NCBI RefSeq assembly: GCF_900585905.1
Contig: NZ_UTVH01000001.1
Span: 124,001 to 188,000, forward strand
DNA from: Pseudomonas viridiflava
GTDB taxonomy: Bacteria; Pseudomonadota; Gammaproteobacteria; Pseudomonadales; Pseudomonadaceae
Direction: 5' to 3'
DNA length: 64,000 bases
Of this stretch, positions 8,972 through 18,900 are shown in pieces (within the stretch, counting starts at the first letter, position 1; every line of letters begins with the position of its first letter). A model generated the notes under the pieces. It ran no database searches and was not told the DNA's origin. It saw only the letters and a list, made by a program, of their open reading frames with translations. Both the position numbers and the translations under genes were made by a program.

Positions 8972-9460
8972 ATGGAACGTTTCGTCGAAAATGCCATGTA
9001 CGCCTCGCGCTGGCTGCTGGCTCCGCTGTATTTCGGTCTGTCCCTGGGTTTGCTGGCACTGGTGCTGAAGTTCTTCCAGGAGATATTTCATGTGCTGCCC
9101 AACGTGTTTGCGCTGGCCGAGGCTGACCTCATTCTGGTCCTGCTGTCGCTGATCGACATGGCGCTGGTGGGCGGGCTGCTGGTCATGGTGATGATCTCCG
9201 GCTACGAGAACTTTGTCTCCCAGCTGGACATTGATGAAGGCAAGGAAAAGCTCAACTGGCTGGGGACCATGGATTCCTCTTCACTGAAGATGAAAGTCGC
9301 GGCCTCCATCGTGGCGATTTCCTCGATCCACCTGCTGCGGGTATTCATGGATGCCAAGAACATCGAACCGCAATACCTGATGTGGTATGTGATCATCCAC
9401 ATGACGTTCGTGGTCTCGGCCTTTGCCATGGGCTACCTGGATAAAGTCACCAAACACTGA
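8972..9460 (+). CDS. YqhA / UPF0114 family inner-membrane protein
   Basis: 162 residues, TIGR00645-type. Four hydrophobic segments are visible: about 13-34, 48-76, 108-125 and 135-155. The first follows [20 protein letters not shown], the conserved N-terminus, and the second ends with [17 protein letters not shown], the family hallmark. A charged loop (DEGKEKLNW) lies between the second and third. The function of the family is unknown. A TATACT at about 8935 may be its -10 box. It is not obviously in an operon. Confidence 0.88.
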   Translation: MERFVENAMYASRWLLAPLYFGLSLGLLALVLKFFQEIFHVLPNVFALAEADLILVLLSLIDMALVGGLLVMVMISGYENFVSQLDIDEGKEKLNWLGTMDSSSLKMKVAASIVAISSIHLLRVFMDAKNIEPQYLMWYVIIHMTFVVSAFAMGYLDKVTKH

Positions 9461-9600
9461 TTCGCACTGCTGTTGCCTGAACGCCGCCCGGCCATTGAAA
9501 GATGGACGGGCGGCGTCGTTTCAGCCCGGTGAATCCGCTATCTTGTACGTCGAGTTTGATTTTGCACAAGCATTGTTCAGGTATTGGCGAGGGTTTACTG

Positions 9601-9906
9601 ATGACTGAAGACGAGTTGATCGCGCATCTCAAGGCAGGTCGTGTTGACGAATTGAATCTGATCTCCATCGAAGGTGGCATCTATCTCCTCGAAGCGCGGC
9701 AGCAGGGCGCTGCGCATCTGCTCAAAGACGCCCGGGGCGAGACGACGCACCTGCGCTCGGTGGAACACGCCCGCGAGCTGCTGCGCGAGGTGCCGCCGGT
9801 GCCGTTCCATCTGGTGCATGCGGTGGTCCACGATGAAATGTGCGGCATGCCGGTGGATAAGCGCGACGACCTGCGCGTGCCTATCGGTTTTCACTCCAAA
9901 TGGTGA
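9601..9906 (+). CDS. Small DUF6482-like protein
   Basis: 101 residues, no signal peptide or membrane segment. It starts MTEDELIAHLKAGRVDELNL and has IEGGIYLLEA and VVHDEMCGMP. In pseudomonads such proteins carry the misleading label metal ABC transporter ATPase, but there is no Walker A or ABC signature here. GCGAGGG lies upstream of the ATG at 9601; an in-frame longer reading from 9502 has no better site. A role in metal handling is not supported by the sequence beyond one Cys and a few His. Family assignment is from memory of the motif pattern. Confidence 0.65.
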   Translation: MTEDELIAHLKAGRVDELNLISIEGGIYLLEARQQGAAHLLKDARGETTHLRSVEHARELLREVPPVPFHLVHAVVHDEMCGMPVDKRDDLRVPIGFHSKW

Positions 9907-9917
9907 GCCAACTCCGT

Positions 9918-10005
9918 GCAGGAGCCAACGTGTTGGCGAGGCTATCTAGCTAGCAAAGCAGGGCCGGGTCTCGCCACACACGGGCACCAACCCGTTGGCT
10001 CCTAC
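9918..10005. repeat. Inverted repeat, GGAGCCAAC-type
   Basis: Runs from GCAGGAGCCAACGTGTTGGC to CCAACCCGTTGGCTCCTAC. The outer arms pair and each half also holds a small dyad (CCAACGTGTTGG). Same family as 16534-16610, 44237-44286, 61744-61812 and 63635-63703. Confidence 0.8.
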
Positions 10006-10110
10006 CGATCCTGTCGCGCCGTCATAGGGACAGCTGCCCATCTGTGCTAGGCTGCTCGGCCTTTTGATTCGGGGCGCTTCTGTCGAGCGCTCCCCCTGCG
10101 GAGCAGTGAA

Positions 10111-10728
10111 ATGTCCGACGTCAACCTGTCTACCGACGAAACCCGCGTCAGCTACGGCATCGGCCGCCAGCTGGGTGATCAGCTGCGTGACAATCCTCCG
10201 CCCGGCGTCAACCTGGACGCCATCCTGGCGGGTCTGACCGATGCCTTCTCTGGCAAGCCCAGCCGTGTTGGTCAGGAAGAAATGTCCGCCAGCTTCAAGG
10301 TCATTCGCGAAATCATGCAGGCCGAAGCCGCCGTCAAGGCTGAGCAGGCAGCAGGCGCTGGCCTGGCCTACCTGGCTGAAAATGGTCAGCGTGAAGGCGT
10401 GACCACGCTGGCTTCGGGTCTGCAGTATGAAGTGATCACCAGCGGTTCCGGCGCCCAGCCGACCCGTGAGAGTGAGGTTCGCACTCATTACCATGGCATG
10501 CTGATCGATGGCACTGTATTCGACAGCTCATACGAGCGTGGCGAGCCTGCTGAATTCCCGGTCAGTGGCGTTATCCCGGGCTGGACCGAAGCCCTGCAAT
10601 TGATGAATGCAGGCAGCAAATGGCGCCTGTACGTGCCAAGCGAGCTGGCATACGGCGCTCAGGGCGTGGGCAGCATCCCGCCGCACAGCGTGCTGGTGTT
10701 TGACGTCGAGCTGCTCGAGGTACTCTGA
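10111..10728 (+). CDS. fklB: FKBP-type peptidyl-prolyl cis-trans isomerase FklB
   Basis: 205 residues, FklB/Mip class. It has a helical N-terminal dimerisation domain (about 1-95, SYGIGRQLGDQLRDNPPPG) and a C-terminal FKBP domain (about 105-205) with VRTHYHGMLIDGTVFDSSY, GVIPGWTEALQLM and YGAQGVGSIPPHSVLVFDVEL, including the usual aromatic pocket residues. There is no signal peptide, so it is cytoplasmic like E. coli FklB rather than periplasmic FkpA. GGAG precedes the ATG. A good terminator follows. It catalyses proline isomerisation in protein folding; the substrates are unknown. Confidence 0.93.
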   Translation: MSDVNLSTDETRVSYGIGRQLGDQLRDNPPPGVNLDAILAGLTDAFSGKPSRVGQEEMSASFKVIREIMQAEAAVKAEQAAGAGLAYLAENGQREGVTTLASGLQYEVITSGSGAQPTRESEVRTHYHGMLIDGTVFDSSYERGEPAEFPVSGVIPGWTEALQLMNAGSKWRLYVPSELAYGAQGVGSIPPHSVLVFDVELLEVL

Positions 10729-10767
10729 TCAGTTTGAGGGCATCGACCTGAACGTCGAATCAGCCAG

Positions 10768-10807
10768 CGGGCTGGGCGAGTCTTGCGATTCGTTCAGCCC
10801 GTTTTTT
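10768..10807 (+). terminator. Terminator after fklB
   Basis: A stem of about 15 bp, CGGGCTGGGCGAGTC pairing with GATTCGTTCAGCCCG through some G-U pairs, closes on a TTGC loop and is followed by six T residues. Confidence 0.85.
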
Positions 10808-10828
10808 CGCCTCCACTTTACAAAAGCC

Positions 10829-11071
10829 TCAGTGCAGAGCAGCAATCGGGCGCAAGGCCCGGGCGTAGCAGAACAGAAACAGGTTGCGCACCAACTCCTT
10901 GAGCACCACCGGTTCACTGGAATTCAGGTCTTGAACGTCCAGATCGCCCTGATCACGCAACTCATCAAGCGCTTCCTCTTCCAGCACCGCACACACCTCG
11001 CCGGTTTCCCGGTGCAGGATGCGCAGGTAGGGATGTGGGCGGTCCAGCCAGGCATCGATCAAATAGGTCAT
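10829..11071 (-). CDS. Small conserved Pseudomonas protein, probably iron-regulated
   Basis: 80 residues, acidic, no signal peptide. It starts MTYLIDAWLDRPHPYLRILH and has LEEEALDELRDQGDLDVQDL and a hydrophobic NLFLFCYARALRPI tail. By position (next to fklB and ispB) it matches PAO1 PA4570, which I recall as induced in iron starvation. AAGGAGATGAGAT is directly upstream of the ATG, an excellent ribosome site. The 19-bp dyad at 11095-11113 resembles a Fur box. No function is known. Its 3' end faces the fklB terminator. Confidence 0.75.
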   Translation of the reverse strand: MTYLIDAWLDRPHPYLRILHRETGEVCAVLEEEALDELRDQGDLDVQDLNSSEPVVLKELVRNLFLFCYARALRPIAALH

Positions 11072-11094
11072 ATCTCATCTCCTTGAAAGGTTTC

Positions 11095-11113
11095 AATGAG
11101 AATAATTCTTATT
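11095..11113 (-). promoter_or_regulatory. Fur-box-like operator
   Basis: AATGAGAATAATTCTTATT is a near-perfect 9-1-9 dyad of the GATAATGATAATCATTATC type. It sits about 24 bp upstream of the small gene that starts at 11071. Confidence 0.65.
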
Positions 11114-11132
11114 GGTGGAATAGCAAGGCTCT

Positions 11133-11151
11133 ATTGAGAATTGTTCTTGTT
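11133..11151 (-). promoter_or_regulatory. Second, weaker Fur-like site
   Basis: ATTGAGAATTGTTCTTGTT repeats the GAGAAT / TTCTT half-sites of the site at 11095-11113, 38 bp further upstream. Two sites in series are common at strongly iron-repressed promoters. Confidence 0.4.
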
Positions 11152-11199
11152 TTGCGCCGAGTGGTTGCTGCAAGGTAGGGCAGGCTAGCGCTTAGCGAC

Positions 11200-11287
11200 G
11201 TGGGACCGGCTTTAGCCGGGAAGAGGCCAGTACATCCCCTGCATTATGTAGCCCGACAGTCAGCTTTTCCGGCTGAAGCCGGCCCCG
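11200..11287. repeat. Inverted repeat, ACCGGCTTTAGCCG-type
   Basis: Begins TGGGACCGGCTTTAGCCGG and ends CCGGCTGAAGCCGGCCCC. Same family as 8756-8845. It lies downstream of the ispB terminator region. Confidence 0.8.
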
Positions 11288-11318
11288 CGTCACCAGCGAT
11301 TGCTACAGGATTTGCAGC

Positions 11319-11345
11319 AAAAAGCCCGTCACATGGACGGGCTTT
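11319..11345 (-). terminator. Terminator after ispB
   Basis: On the minus strand AAAGCCCGTC-CATGT-GACGGGCTTT is followed by a T-run. It lies 17 bp after the ispB stop. Confidence 0.9.
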
Positions 11346-11361
11346 CAATGACGCTTGGCGA

Positions 11362-12330
11362 TCAGTGCGTGCGGGCGACAGCGAACTCGCTCAGTTCAAC
11401 CAGTGCGTCGCGGTATTCGCTGGGGGGCAGCGCATCGAGACATTTGATCGCCCGGGCCACGTAGTCGCGGGCCAGCTGAGCGGTGTAGTCCAGGGCGCCA
11501 GCGCTTTCGACGGCTTCACGAATGCGTTCCAGATCCTCCAGACCACCTTTCTGAATTGCCTGACGCACCAGCGCCGCCTGCTCGGCAGTGCCTTCGCGCA
11601 TGGTGTAGATCAGTGGCAGCGTTGGCTTGCCCTCGGCCAGATCGTCGCCGACGTTCTTGCCCAGGGTTTCAGCGTCACCCCGGTAATCGAGCAGGTCATC
11701 CACCAGCTGGAAAGCGACGCCCAGGTGATCGCCATAGGTGCGCAGGGCTTCGCTCTGTGCTTCGCTGGCACCACACAGGGCTGCTGCGCTGTGGGTCGAG
11801 GCTTCGAACAGCATCGCTGTCTTGCCGCGAATCACTTCCATGTAGGTTTCTTCGGTGGTGCTGGCGTCGCGTACTTTCGACAGCTGCAGCACTTCGCCCT
11901 CGGCAATCACCCGGGTCGCCTTGGCCAGGATTCTCATGACGTCCATCGAATTGAGCTCGACCATCATTTCGAACGAGCGCGAATAGAGGAAGTCACCGAC
12001 CAGCACGCTGGGCGCATTGCCCCACAAGGCGTTGGCGGTGGAACGGCCGCGACGCATGCCTGACATGTCGACCACGTCGTCGTGCAGCAGGGTGGCGGTG
12101 TGCAGGAATTCGATGGTGGCGGCCAGCAGGCGAACATCGTCACCTTCGCGGCCCAGCGCCTTGCTGCACAGGAGCACCAGCAGCGGCCGCAGCCGTTTGC
12201 CGCCAGCGGAAGTGATGTAGTCGCCGATTTTCGAGACCAGCGGTACCCGCGACGTCAGCTGCTTCTTGATAATGACGTCGACGGCACTGAAATCGTCTGC
12301 CACCGCACGGTAGAAGGCTTGAGGTTGCAT
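11362..12330 (-). CDS. ispB: Octaprenyl/nonaprenyl diphosphate synthase
   Basis: 322 residues, trans-type polyprenyl synthase that extends farnesyl diphosphate with IPP to make the ubiquinone side chain. Both aspartate-rich motifs are intact: DDVVD (84-88, FARM) and DDLLD (211-215, SARM), along with GGKRLRPLL (43-51) and the GKT at about 169-171. The length is usual. It diverges from rplU-rpmA, as in most gammaproteobacteria, and ends in its own terminator. Chain length cannot be read reliably; pseudomonads mostly make ubiquinone-9. Confidence 0.95.
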   Translation of the reverse strand: MQPQAFYRAVADDFSAVDVIIKKQLTSRVPLVSKIGDYITSAGGKRLRPLLVLLCSKALGREGDDVRLLAATIEFLHTATLLHDDVVDMSGMRRGRSTANALWGNAPSVLVGDFLYSRSFEMMVELNSMDVMRILAKATRVIAEGEVLQLSKVRDASTTEETYMEVIRGKTAMLFEASTHSAAALCGASEAQSEALRTYGDHLGVAFQLVDDLLDYRGDAETLGKNVGDDLAEGKPTLPLIYTMREGTAEQAALVRQAIQKGGLEDLERIREAVESAGALDYTAQLARDYVARAIKCLDALPPSEYRDALVELSEFAVARTH

Positions 12331-12409
12331 CAGCGAGGGGTGCTCCAGAAGGGTTGCGCCGCATGCTAGGTTGCGGGTCAGAGCGTGTCAAGGTATGGCG
12401 TCCCGCCTC

Positions 12410-12438
12410 TTGCAACCCTATCCTGCCTTGCGTACAAT
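12410..12438 (+). promoter_or_regulatory. Sigma70 promoter of rplU-rpmA
   Basis: TTGCAA and TACAAT are separated by exactly 17 bp, about 130 bp before the rplU start. It leaves a leader that could hold autoregulatory structure. Confidence 0.75.
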
Positions 12439-12570
12439 CGCGCACCCTAACTTTCCTGGGCAGCACCTGCCTTACGCAATTGCGACCGGGCCGTTCCAGC
12501 CCCAAGCAGCCATGCCAGCCGATACTCTACTTATAAAGAGCTGGGTGAGCAGGATTTACGGAGAAATACC

Positions 12571-12885
12571 ATGTCTTATGCAGTAATCGTTACCGGTGGC
12601 AAGCAGTACAAAGTTGCCCCGGGTGAATACCTGAAGATCGAAAAGCTGGAAATCGCTACCGGCGAATCCGTGACGTTTGATCGCGTTCTGTTGGTTGCCA
12701 ACGGTGACGACGTCAACATCGGCGCACCTGTTGTTGCCGGCGCTACCGTTGTTGCTGAAGTGATCTCCCAAGGTCGCCACGACAAGATCCGCATCATCAA
12801 GTTCCGTCGTCGTAAGCACCACATGAAGCGTATGGGCCACCGCCAGTGGTACACCGAGATCAAAATCACCGGTATTCAGGCTTAA
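12571..12885 (+). CDS. rplU: 50S ribosomal protein L21
   Basis: 104 residues, full length. The N-terminus [15 protein letters not shown] is typical of L21, as is the basic [21 protein letters not shown] near the C-terminus. L21 binds 23S rRNA and contacts L20. GGAGAAATACC precedes the ATG. It is followed 34 bp later by rpmA, the conserved pair. Confidence 0.98.
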   Translation: MSYAVIVTGGKQYKVAPGEYLKIEKLEIATGESVTFDRVLLVANGDDVNIGAPVVAGATVVAEVISQGRHDKIRIIKFRRRKHHMKRMGHRQWYTEIKITGIQA

Positions 12886-12919
12886 TTTCAGCCTAATCCA
12901 TCATTTGGAGAATTGACTC

Positions 12920-13195
12920 ATGGCACACAAAAAAGCTGGTGGTAGTACTCGTAACGGTCGCGACTCAGAAGCCAAACGTCTTGGCGTCAAGATGTACGGC
13001 GGCCAGGCTATCATTCCGGGCAACATCATCGTGCGTCAGCGCGGTACCCAGTTCCACGCCGGCTACGGCGTTGGCATGGGCAAGGATCACACCCTGTTCG
13101 CGAAAGTGGAAGGCGTGATCAAGTTTCAGGTTAAAGGCGCCTTCGGTCGTCGCTACGTGAGCATCGTTCCGAAGACTGAAGTCTCCGCAGCGTAA
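12920..13195 (+). CDS. rpmA: 50S ribosomal protein L27
   Basis: 91 residues, [20 protein letters not shown] at the N-terminus. The N-terminal arm reaches the peptidyl transferase centre. It lacks the N-terminal extension that is cleaved in Firmicutes. TTGGAG precedes the ATG. It closes the rplU-rpmA operon before a terminator. Confidence 0.98.
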   Translation: MAHKKAGGSTRNGRDSEAKRLGVKMYGGQAIIPGNIIVRQRGTQFHAGYGVGMGKDHTLFAKVEGVIKFQVKGAFGRRYVSIVPKTEVSAA

Positions 13196-13210
13196 TCATG
13201 CAGCAGCTGG

Positions 13211-13239
13211 AAAAGCCCTGTCTCGCGACGGGGCTTTTT
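13211..13239 (+). terminator. Terminator after rpmA
   Basis: AAAAGCCCTGTC pairs with GACGGGGCTTTT around TCGC, followed by a T-run. Confidence 0.9.
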
Positions 13240-13346
13240 CGTTTATGAAGGTTGCTGGCGCAAGGTTTCAAAGTGTCTGGTGAGTCTCTTGCAAAACTGT
13301 TTGTGCGGGCTGTTGTGATGTTGACCCTGGGGTCGCTGGTTTTTGA

Positions 13347-14651
<1,305 letters not shown>

Positions 14652-14667
14652 TTCACTGCAGTAAACT

Positions 14668-14694
14668 AGACGCCGCTTAGATAGCGGCGTTTTA
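14668..14694 (+). terminator. Terminator after obgE
   Basis: GACGCCGC-TTAGATA-GCGGCGTTTT, a short perfect GC stem followed by four T residues. Confidence 0.8.
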
Positions 14695-14700
14695 GCTTCT

Positions 14701-14846
14701 GTACGAAAAGTGGCTGCGCTCGGTGATGCTGCGTTAAAAACAGGCTCGGATGCGATTCCAATCGGAATGCTCATCTACAACACGTAGACTCCGCTTCCTC
14801 GCCTGTTTTTGCCTTGCCTGACCTTCGCTCGCCGACTTTTCATACG
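14701..14846. repeat. Long imperfect inverted repeat (about 146 bp)
   Basis: The left arm (14701-14749) runs GTACGAAAAGTGGCTGCGCT to TTAAAAACAGGCTCGG. The right arm (14798-14846) is its rough inverse, CCTCGCCTGTTTTTGCC to CCGACTTTTCATAC. The centre holds a small dyad ATTCCAATCGGAAT and CTACAACACGTAG. The layout looks like a small non-coding mobile element. A shortened relative lies at 19840-19908. No coding frame is supported. Confidence 0.75.
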
Positions 14847-14900
14847 GAACCTAGTATCCGGGATTTCTATCTACCAAAATTTTCTGGCTAAGGTTGGATG

Positions 14901-16022
14901 ATGATGCGCAGCAAAGTGACAGGTGCCCAACGCTGGGTGGTGAAGATTGGCAGTGCCCTGCTGACTGCCGATGGCAAGGGTCTGGATCGCTCGGCCATGG
15001 GCGTCTGGGTCGAACAGATGGTCGCGCTGCATGAAGCTGGCGTCGAGCTGGTGCTGGTGTCTTCGGGGGCTGTGGCGGCCGGCATGAGTCGTCTGGGCTG
15101 GACGGCGCGCCCCAGTGCCATGCACGAGCTGCAAGCTGCTGCTGCCATCGGCCAGATGGGCCTGGTGCAGGCCTGGGAGTCCAGTTTTGCCGAGCACGGT
15201 AGGCACACAGCGCAGATTCTGCTGACCCACGACGATCTCTCTGACCGCAAGCGTTACCTCAATGCTCGCAGCACCCTGCGCACGCTGGTCGACCTGGGGG
15301 TGGTGCCGGTGATCAACGAAAACGACACCGTCGTCACTGACGAGATTCGTTTTGGCGACAACGACACCCTGGCGGCGCTGGTCGCCAATCTGGTCGAGGC
15401 CGATTTGCTGGTGATTCTGACGGATCGCGATGGCATGTTCGATGCCGACCCGCGCAATAACCCCGAAGCGCAGTTGATCTACGAAGCCCGCGCCGACGAC
15501 CCTGCGCTGGATGCAGTGGCTGGCGGCACCGGGGGCGCTCTGGGCCGTGGCGGCATGCAGACCAAGTTGCGTGCGGCGCGTCTTGCAGCGCGGTCCGGCG
15601 CGCACACGGTGATCGTCGGTGGGCGCATCGAGCGAGTGTTGGCGCGGCTCAAGGGCGGTGAGCGGCTGGGTACGCTGCTCTCGCCCGAGCGCGAGATGCT
15701 GGCGGCGCGCAAGCAGTGGCTGGCCGGCCATCTGCAAACCCGTGGCACGCTGGTGCTCGACGACGGTGCTGTCGCCGCCTTGGCGCGCGATCACAAGAGT
15801 CTGCTGCCGGTCGGTGTGCGCCTGGTGCAGGGCAGCTTTCGTCGTGGCGAAATGGTGGTATGTGTCGCGCCGGACGGGCGTGAAGTCGCCCGTGGGCTGA
15901 CCAATTACAGTGCGCTCGAAGCGCAGAAAATCATTGGTCAGCCTTCCGATGCCATTGTGCGGGTGCTGGGCTACATGGCCGAGCCGGAGCTGGTGCACCG
16001 CGACAATCTGATCCTGGTCTGA
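14901..16022 (+). CDS. proB: Glutamate 5-kinase
   Basis: 373 residues, first step of proline synthesis (glutamate to glutamyl-5-phosphate). The amino acid kinase domain is about 1-255 ([50 protein letters not shown]). A PUA domain follows at about 275-370 ([24 protein letters not shown]). Three ATG codons lie in a row at 14898, 14901 and 14904. With AAGG at 14890-14893 the second or third gives the better spacing, so the start is uncertain by one codon. creA follows 24 bp later. Confidence 0.95.
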   Translation: MMRSKVTGAQRWVVKIGSALLTADGKGLDRSAMGVWVEQMVALHEAGVELVLVSSGAVAAGMSRLGWTARPSAMHELQAAAAIGQMGLVQAWESSFAEHGRHTAQILLTHDDLSDRKRYLNARSTLRTLVDLGVVPVINENDTVVTDEIRFGDNDTLAALVANLVEADLLVILTDRDGMFDADPRNNPEAQLIYEARADDPALDAVAGGTGGALGRGGMQTKLRAARLAARSGAHTVIVGGRIERVLARLKGGERLGTLLSPEREMLAARKQWLAGHLQTRGTLVLDDGAVAALARDHKSLLPVGVRLVQGSFRRGEMVVCVAPDGREVARGLTNYSALEAQKIIGQPSDAIVRVLGYMAEPELVHRDNLILV

Positions 16023-16046
16023 ATGTTCTTGAAGAAGGAAATTGCA

Positions 16047-16517
16047 ATGCGTGTAGTGGCAGGATTGCTCGGGGCTTTGCTGGCATTGCCCCTGCTGGCG
16101 TCGGCGGAGGAGATCGGTCAGGTGTCGACCGTGTTCAAGCTGGTCGGGCCCAATGACCGGATTGTCGTCGAAGCCTTTGATGATCCGAAGGTGGATGGGG
16201 TGACCTGCTATCTGTCGCGGGCCAAGACCGGTGGCGTCAAAGGTGGCCTGGGCCTCGCTGAGGATCGTGCCGAAGCCTCGATTGCCTGCCGTCAGGTGGG
16301 GCCGATCCACTTCAAGGGCGACCTGAAGGATGGTGACGAGGTATTCAAGGAGCGCACGTCTCTGGTGTTCAAGACCATGCAGGTGGTGCGCTTCTTCGAC
16401 AAGAAGCGCAATGCGCTGGTGTACCTGGTGTATAGCGACCGCATCATTGAAGGCAGCCCGCAGAACGCCGTAACGGCTATTCCGATTCTGCCGTGGTCGC
16501 CTGCTCCGGCGCCTTGA
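16047..16517 (+). CDS. creA: CreA family periplasmic protein
   Basis: 156 residues with a signal peptide ([20 protein letters not shown]). The mature part carries [37 protein letters not shown] in pieces typical of CreA, with two cysteines (VTCYLS and SIACRQ) likely to form a disulfide. The function is unknown; it is unrelated to the CreBC two-component pair except by name. The ATG at 16047 is preferred over the one at 16023 because GAAGAAGGAA lies in front and the signal peptide starts there. It follows proB closely. Confidence 0.88.
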   Translation: MRVVAGLLGALLALPLLASAEEIGQVSTVFKLVGPNDRIVVEAFDDPKVDGVTCYLSRAKTGGVKGGLGLAEDRAEASIACRQVGPIHFKGDLKDGDEVFKERTSLVFKTMQVVRFFDKKRNALVYLVYSDRIIEGSPQNAVTAIPILPWSPAPAP

Positions 16518-16533
16518 ATAGTTGAAAAGCAGC

Positions 16534-16610
16534 CCCTGCAGGGGTCAACTGGTTGGCGAGGCGGAGTTCCTGGCGATGCAGGCCTGACGTCTCGCCGCTC
16601 CTGCAGATTA
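16534..16610. repeat. Degenerate inverted repeat, GGTTGGCGAGGCGG-type
   Basis: Between creA and rpsT, CCTGCAGGGGTCAACTGGTT followed by GGCGAGGCGG pairs loosely with GTCTCGCCGCTCCTGCAG. It is a worn member of the family at 61744-61812. Confidence 0.55.
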
Positions 16611-16656
16611 CTCGCCAAGTGCATGGAATGCGGTGATTCAGCAAATCGCAGGCAAT

Positions 16657-16683
16657 AAAAAACCGACCCTGGGGTCGGTTTTT
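16657..16683 (-). terminator. Terminator after rpsT
   Basis: AAAAAACCGACCC-TG-GGGTCGGTTTTT; read on the minus strand it ends in a T-run just after the rpsT stop. Confidence 0.9.
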
Positions 16684-16698
16684 CAACACGCTTGAGTC

Positions 16699-16977
16699 TT
16701 AAGCTGCAGCAGCAACGTTCAGAGCCTTGACGTGACCGTTCAAGCGGCTTTTATGACGAGCAGCTTTGTTCTTGTGGATGATGCCTTTATCGGCCATACG
16801 GTCGATAACAGGTACAGCCAGAACATAAGCAGCTTGCGCTTTTTCAGCGTCTTTGGCGTCGATGGCTTTAACTACATTCTTGATGTAGGTACGAACCATG
16901 GAACGCATGCTGGCGTTGTGGCTGCGACGCTTCTCAGCCTGTTTTGCACGTTTTTTGGCGGAAGGTGTGTTGGCCAC
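16699..16977 (-). CDS. rpsT: 30S ribosomal protein S20
   Basis: 92 residues, [21 protein letters not shown] at the N-terminus, wholly helical and basic. It binds 16S rRNA. The start codon is GTG, with GAGGAGC upstream. Non-ATG starts in rpsT are known (TTG in E. coli) and contribute to autoregulation there. A clear sigma70 promoter lies upstream. Confidence 0.98.
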   Translation of the reverse strand: MANTPSAKKRAKQAEKRRSHNASMRSMVRTYIKNVVKAIDAKDAEKAQAAYVLAVPVIDRMADKGIIHKNKAARHKSRLNGHVKALNVAAAA

Positions 16978-17030
16978 CGTCGAGCTCCTCGAAAGACTTT
17001 TTAGGGAATAGCTAACAAAATAGGCCGCGA

Positions 17031-17059
17031 ATCATGCCGATGACTGGCTTGATTGTCAA
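17031..17059 (-). promoter_or_regulatory. Sigma70 promoter of rpsT
   Basis: On the minus strand TTGACA and CATGAT are separated by 17 bp, about 55 bp before the rpsT start. The -35 box is a perfect match. Confidence 0.8.
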
Positions 17060-17228
17060 GGGTCAGTAACAGGTTCCGCCGAGTGGTCGCCATATTCATC
17101 CGGGATATTTATTTCCGGTGCGCGACCTGTAAACTCGCCGACTTTGGCTTCGGGCTTTTGCGGCGCGGAGTATCGCATAGATGGACAGGTTAATCGCCTG
17201 CTCCTTTGGCCAAGGCGCTAAATCTTTA

Positions 17229-18767
17229 ATGAACCTGCTCAAATCGTTGGCTGCCGTCAGCTCTATCACGATGCTTTCCCGGGTGCTGGGCTTTATCCGC
17301 GACACCATCATTGCGCGCACATTCGGCGCCGGGATGGCCACCGATGCATTTTTCATTGCCTTCAAACTGCCCAATCTGCTGCGCCGGATTTTCGCCGAGG
17401 GCGCCTTTTCCCAGGCGTTCGTGCCGATCCTGGCCGAGTACAAGAGCCAGCAGGGCGAGGAGGCGACGCGCACCTTCGTCGCCTACGTCACCGGGCTGCT
17501 GACCCTGGTGCTGGCGCTGGTCACGCTGCTGGGGATCATTGCCGCGCCTTGGGTGATCTGGGCGACGGCCCCCGGTTTTGCCGACACGCCGGAAAAATTT
17601 GCCCTCACCACTGACCTGTTGCGGGTGACCTTTCCTTATATATTGCTGATCTCGCTGTCGTCGATGGCGGGGGCGATTCTCAACACCTGGAACCGTTTTT
17701 CGGTGCCAGCGTTCGTGCCGACCCTGCTCAATGTCAGCATGATTGTGTTCGCCCTGTTCCTGACGCCCTATTTCGACCCGCCGGTCATGGCGCTGGGTTG
17801 GGCGGTGCTGGTCGGCGGGCTGATGCAGTTGCTGTATCAGCTGCCGCATCTGAAGAAGATCGGCATGCTGGTACTGCCGCGTCTCAATCTGCGCGACAGC
17901 GGCGTCTGGCGGGTCATGAAGCAGATGCTGCCTGCCATCCTTGGCGTTTCGGTGAGTCAGATTTCTCTGATCATCAACACGATATTTGCCTCTTTCCTGG
18001 TAGCCGGTTCGGTGTCGTGGATGTACTACGCCGACCGCCTGATGGAGCTGCCGTCGGGCGTGCTGGGTGTGGCACTGGGCACGATTCTGTTGCCGATACT
18101 GTCCAAAACCTATGCCAGCAAGGATCGCCAGGAATACTCGCGGATTCTCGATTGGGGCCTGCGCCTGTGCTTTGTGCTGGTGCTGCCTTGTACTCTGGCA
18201 TTGGGGATTCTTGCCGAACCGCTGACTGTTGCGCTGTTTCAGTACGGCAGATTCGACGCCGTAGATGCTGCCATGACTCAGCGTGCGCTGATTGCCTACT
18301 CGGTAGGATTGCTGGGCATTATTGTGATCAAAGTGCTCGCGCCGGGTTTTTATGCCCAGCAAAACATCCGCACTCCGGTAAAAATCGCCATCTTCACCCT
18401 GATCGTCACCCAACTGCTCAACCTGGTGTTCATCGTGCCTTTGCAGCATGCCGGTCTGGCCCTGGCGATCAGCGTCGGCGCCTGTATCAACGCCTTGCTG
18501 CTCTATTGGCAGCTGCGCAAGCAGGATCTGTTTCAGCCGCAGCCGGGTTGGGCGATGTTCCTGCTCAAGCTGATCCTCGCCGTGGCAGTCATGGCGGGCG
18601 TATTGCTGGGCTTGATGCAGGTCATGCCAGCCTGGAGTGACGGACAGATGCTGGCGCGGTTCATTCGCCTGGGCGCGCTGGTGGCGGCGGGGGTGGTGAG
18701 CTATTTCGCCATGCTGCTGTTGCTGGGTTTTCGCCTCAGGCATTTTGCCCGCAGCGCGTTGAGCTGA
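17229..18767 (+). CDS. murJ: Lipid II flippase MurJ
   Basis: 512 residues, about 14 membrane segments, MATE/MOP superfamily. It flips undecaprenyl-linked peptidoglycan precursor across the inner membrane. The N-terminus [25 protein letters not shown] holds the conserved arginines of the family, and [21 protein letters not shown] follows. The ATG at 17229 matches the usual [12 protein letters not shown] start; a longer reading from 17181 adds a hydrophilic leader. It precedes ribF as in other pseudomonads. Confidence 0.96.
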   Translation: MNLLKSLAAVSSITMLSRVLGFIRDTIIARTFGAGMATDAFFIAFKLPNLLRRIFAEGAFSQAFVPILAEYKSQQGEEATRTFVAYVTGLLTLVLALVTLLGIIAAPWVIWATAPGFADTPEKFALTTDLLRVTFPYILLISLSSMAGAILNTWNRFSVPAFVPTLLNVSMIVFALFLTPYFDPPVMALGWAVLVGGLMQLLYQLPHLKKIGMLVLPRLNLRDSGVWRVMKQMLPAILGVSVSQISLIINTIFASFLVAGSVSWMYYADRLMELPSGVLGVALGTILLPILSKTYASKDRQEYSRILDWGLRLCFVLVLPCTLALGILAEPLTVALFQYGRFDAVDAAMTQRALIAYSVGLLGIIVIKVLAPGFYAQQNIRTPVKIAIFTLIVTQLLNLVFIVPLQHAGLALAISVGACINALLLYWQLRKQDLFQPQPGWAMFLLKLILAVAVMAGVLLGLMQVMPAWSDGQMLARFIRLGALVAAGVVSYFAMLLLLGFRLRHFARSALS

Positions 18768-18900
18768 GCGGGCGTTACGCGGGGCAGTCGTCGGTTTTTT
18801 CGGCAGATCGGGCGGCGGCCGCTGCCTTGGCTGGGCGTGTTCCTGTCGCCGACGGCTGTGTGTGGTTATAATCGGCCACTTTATGAGCAAGAAGTGCGTT

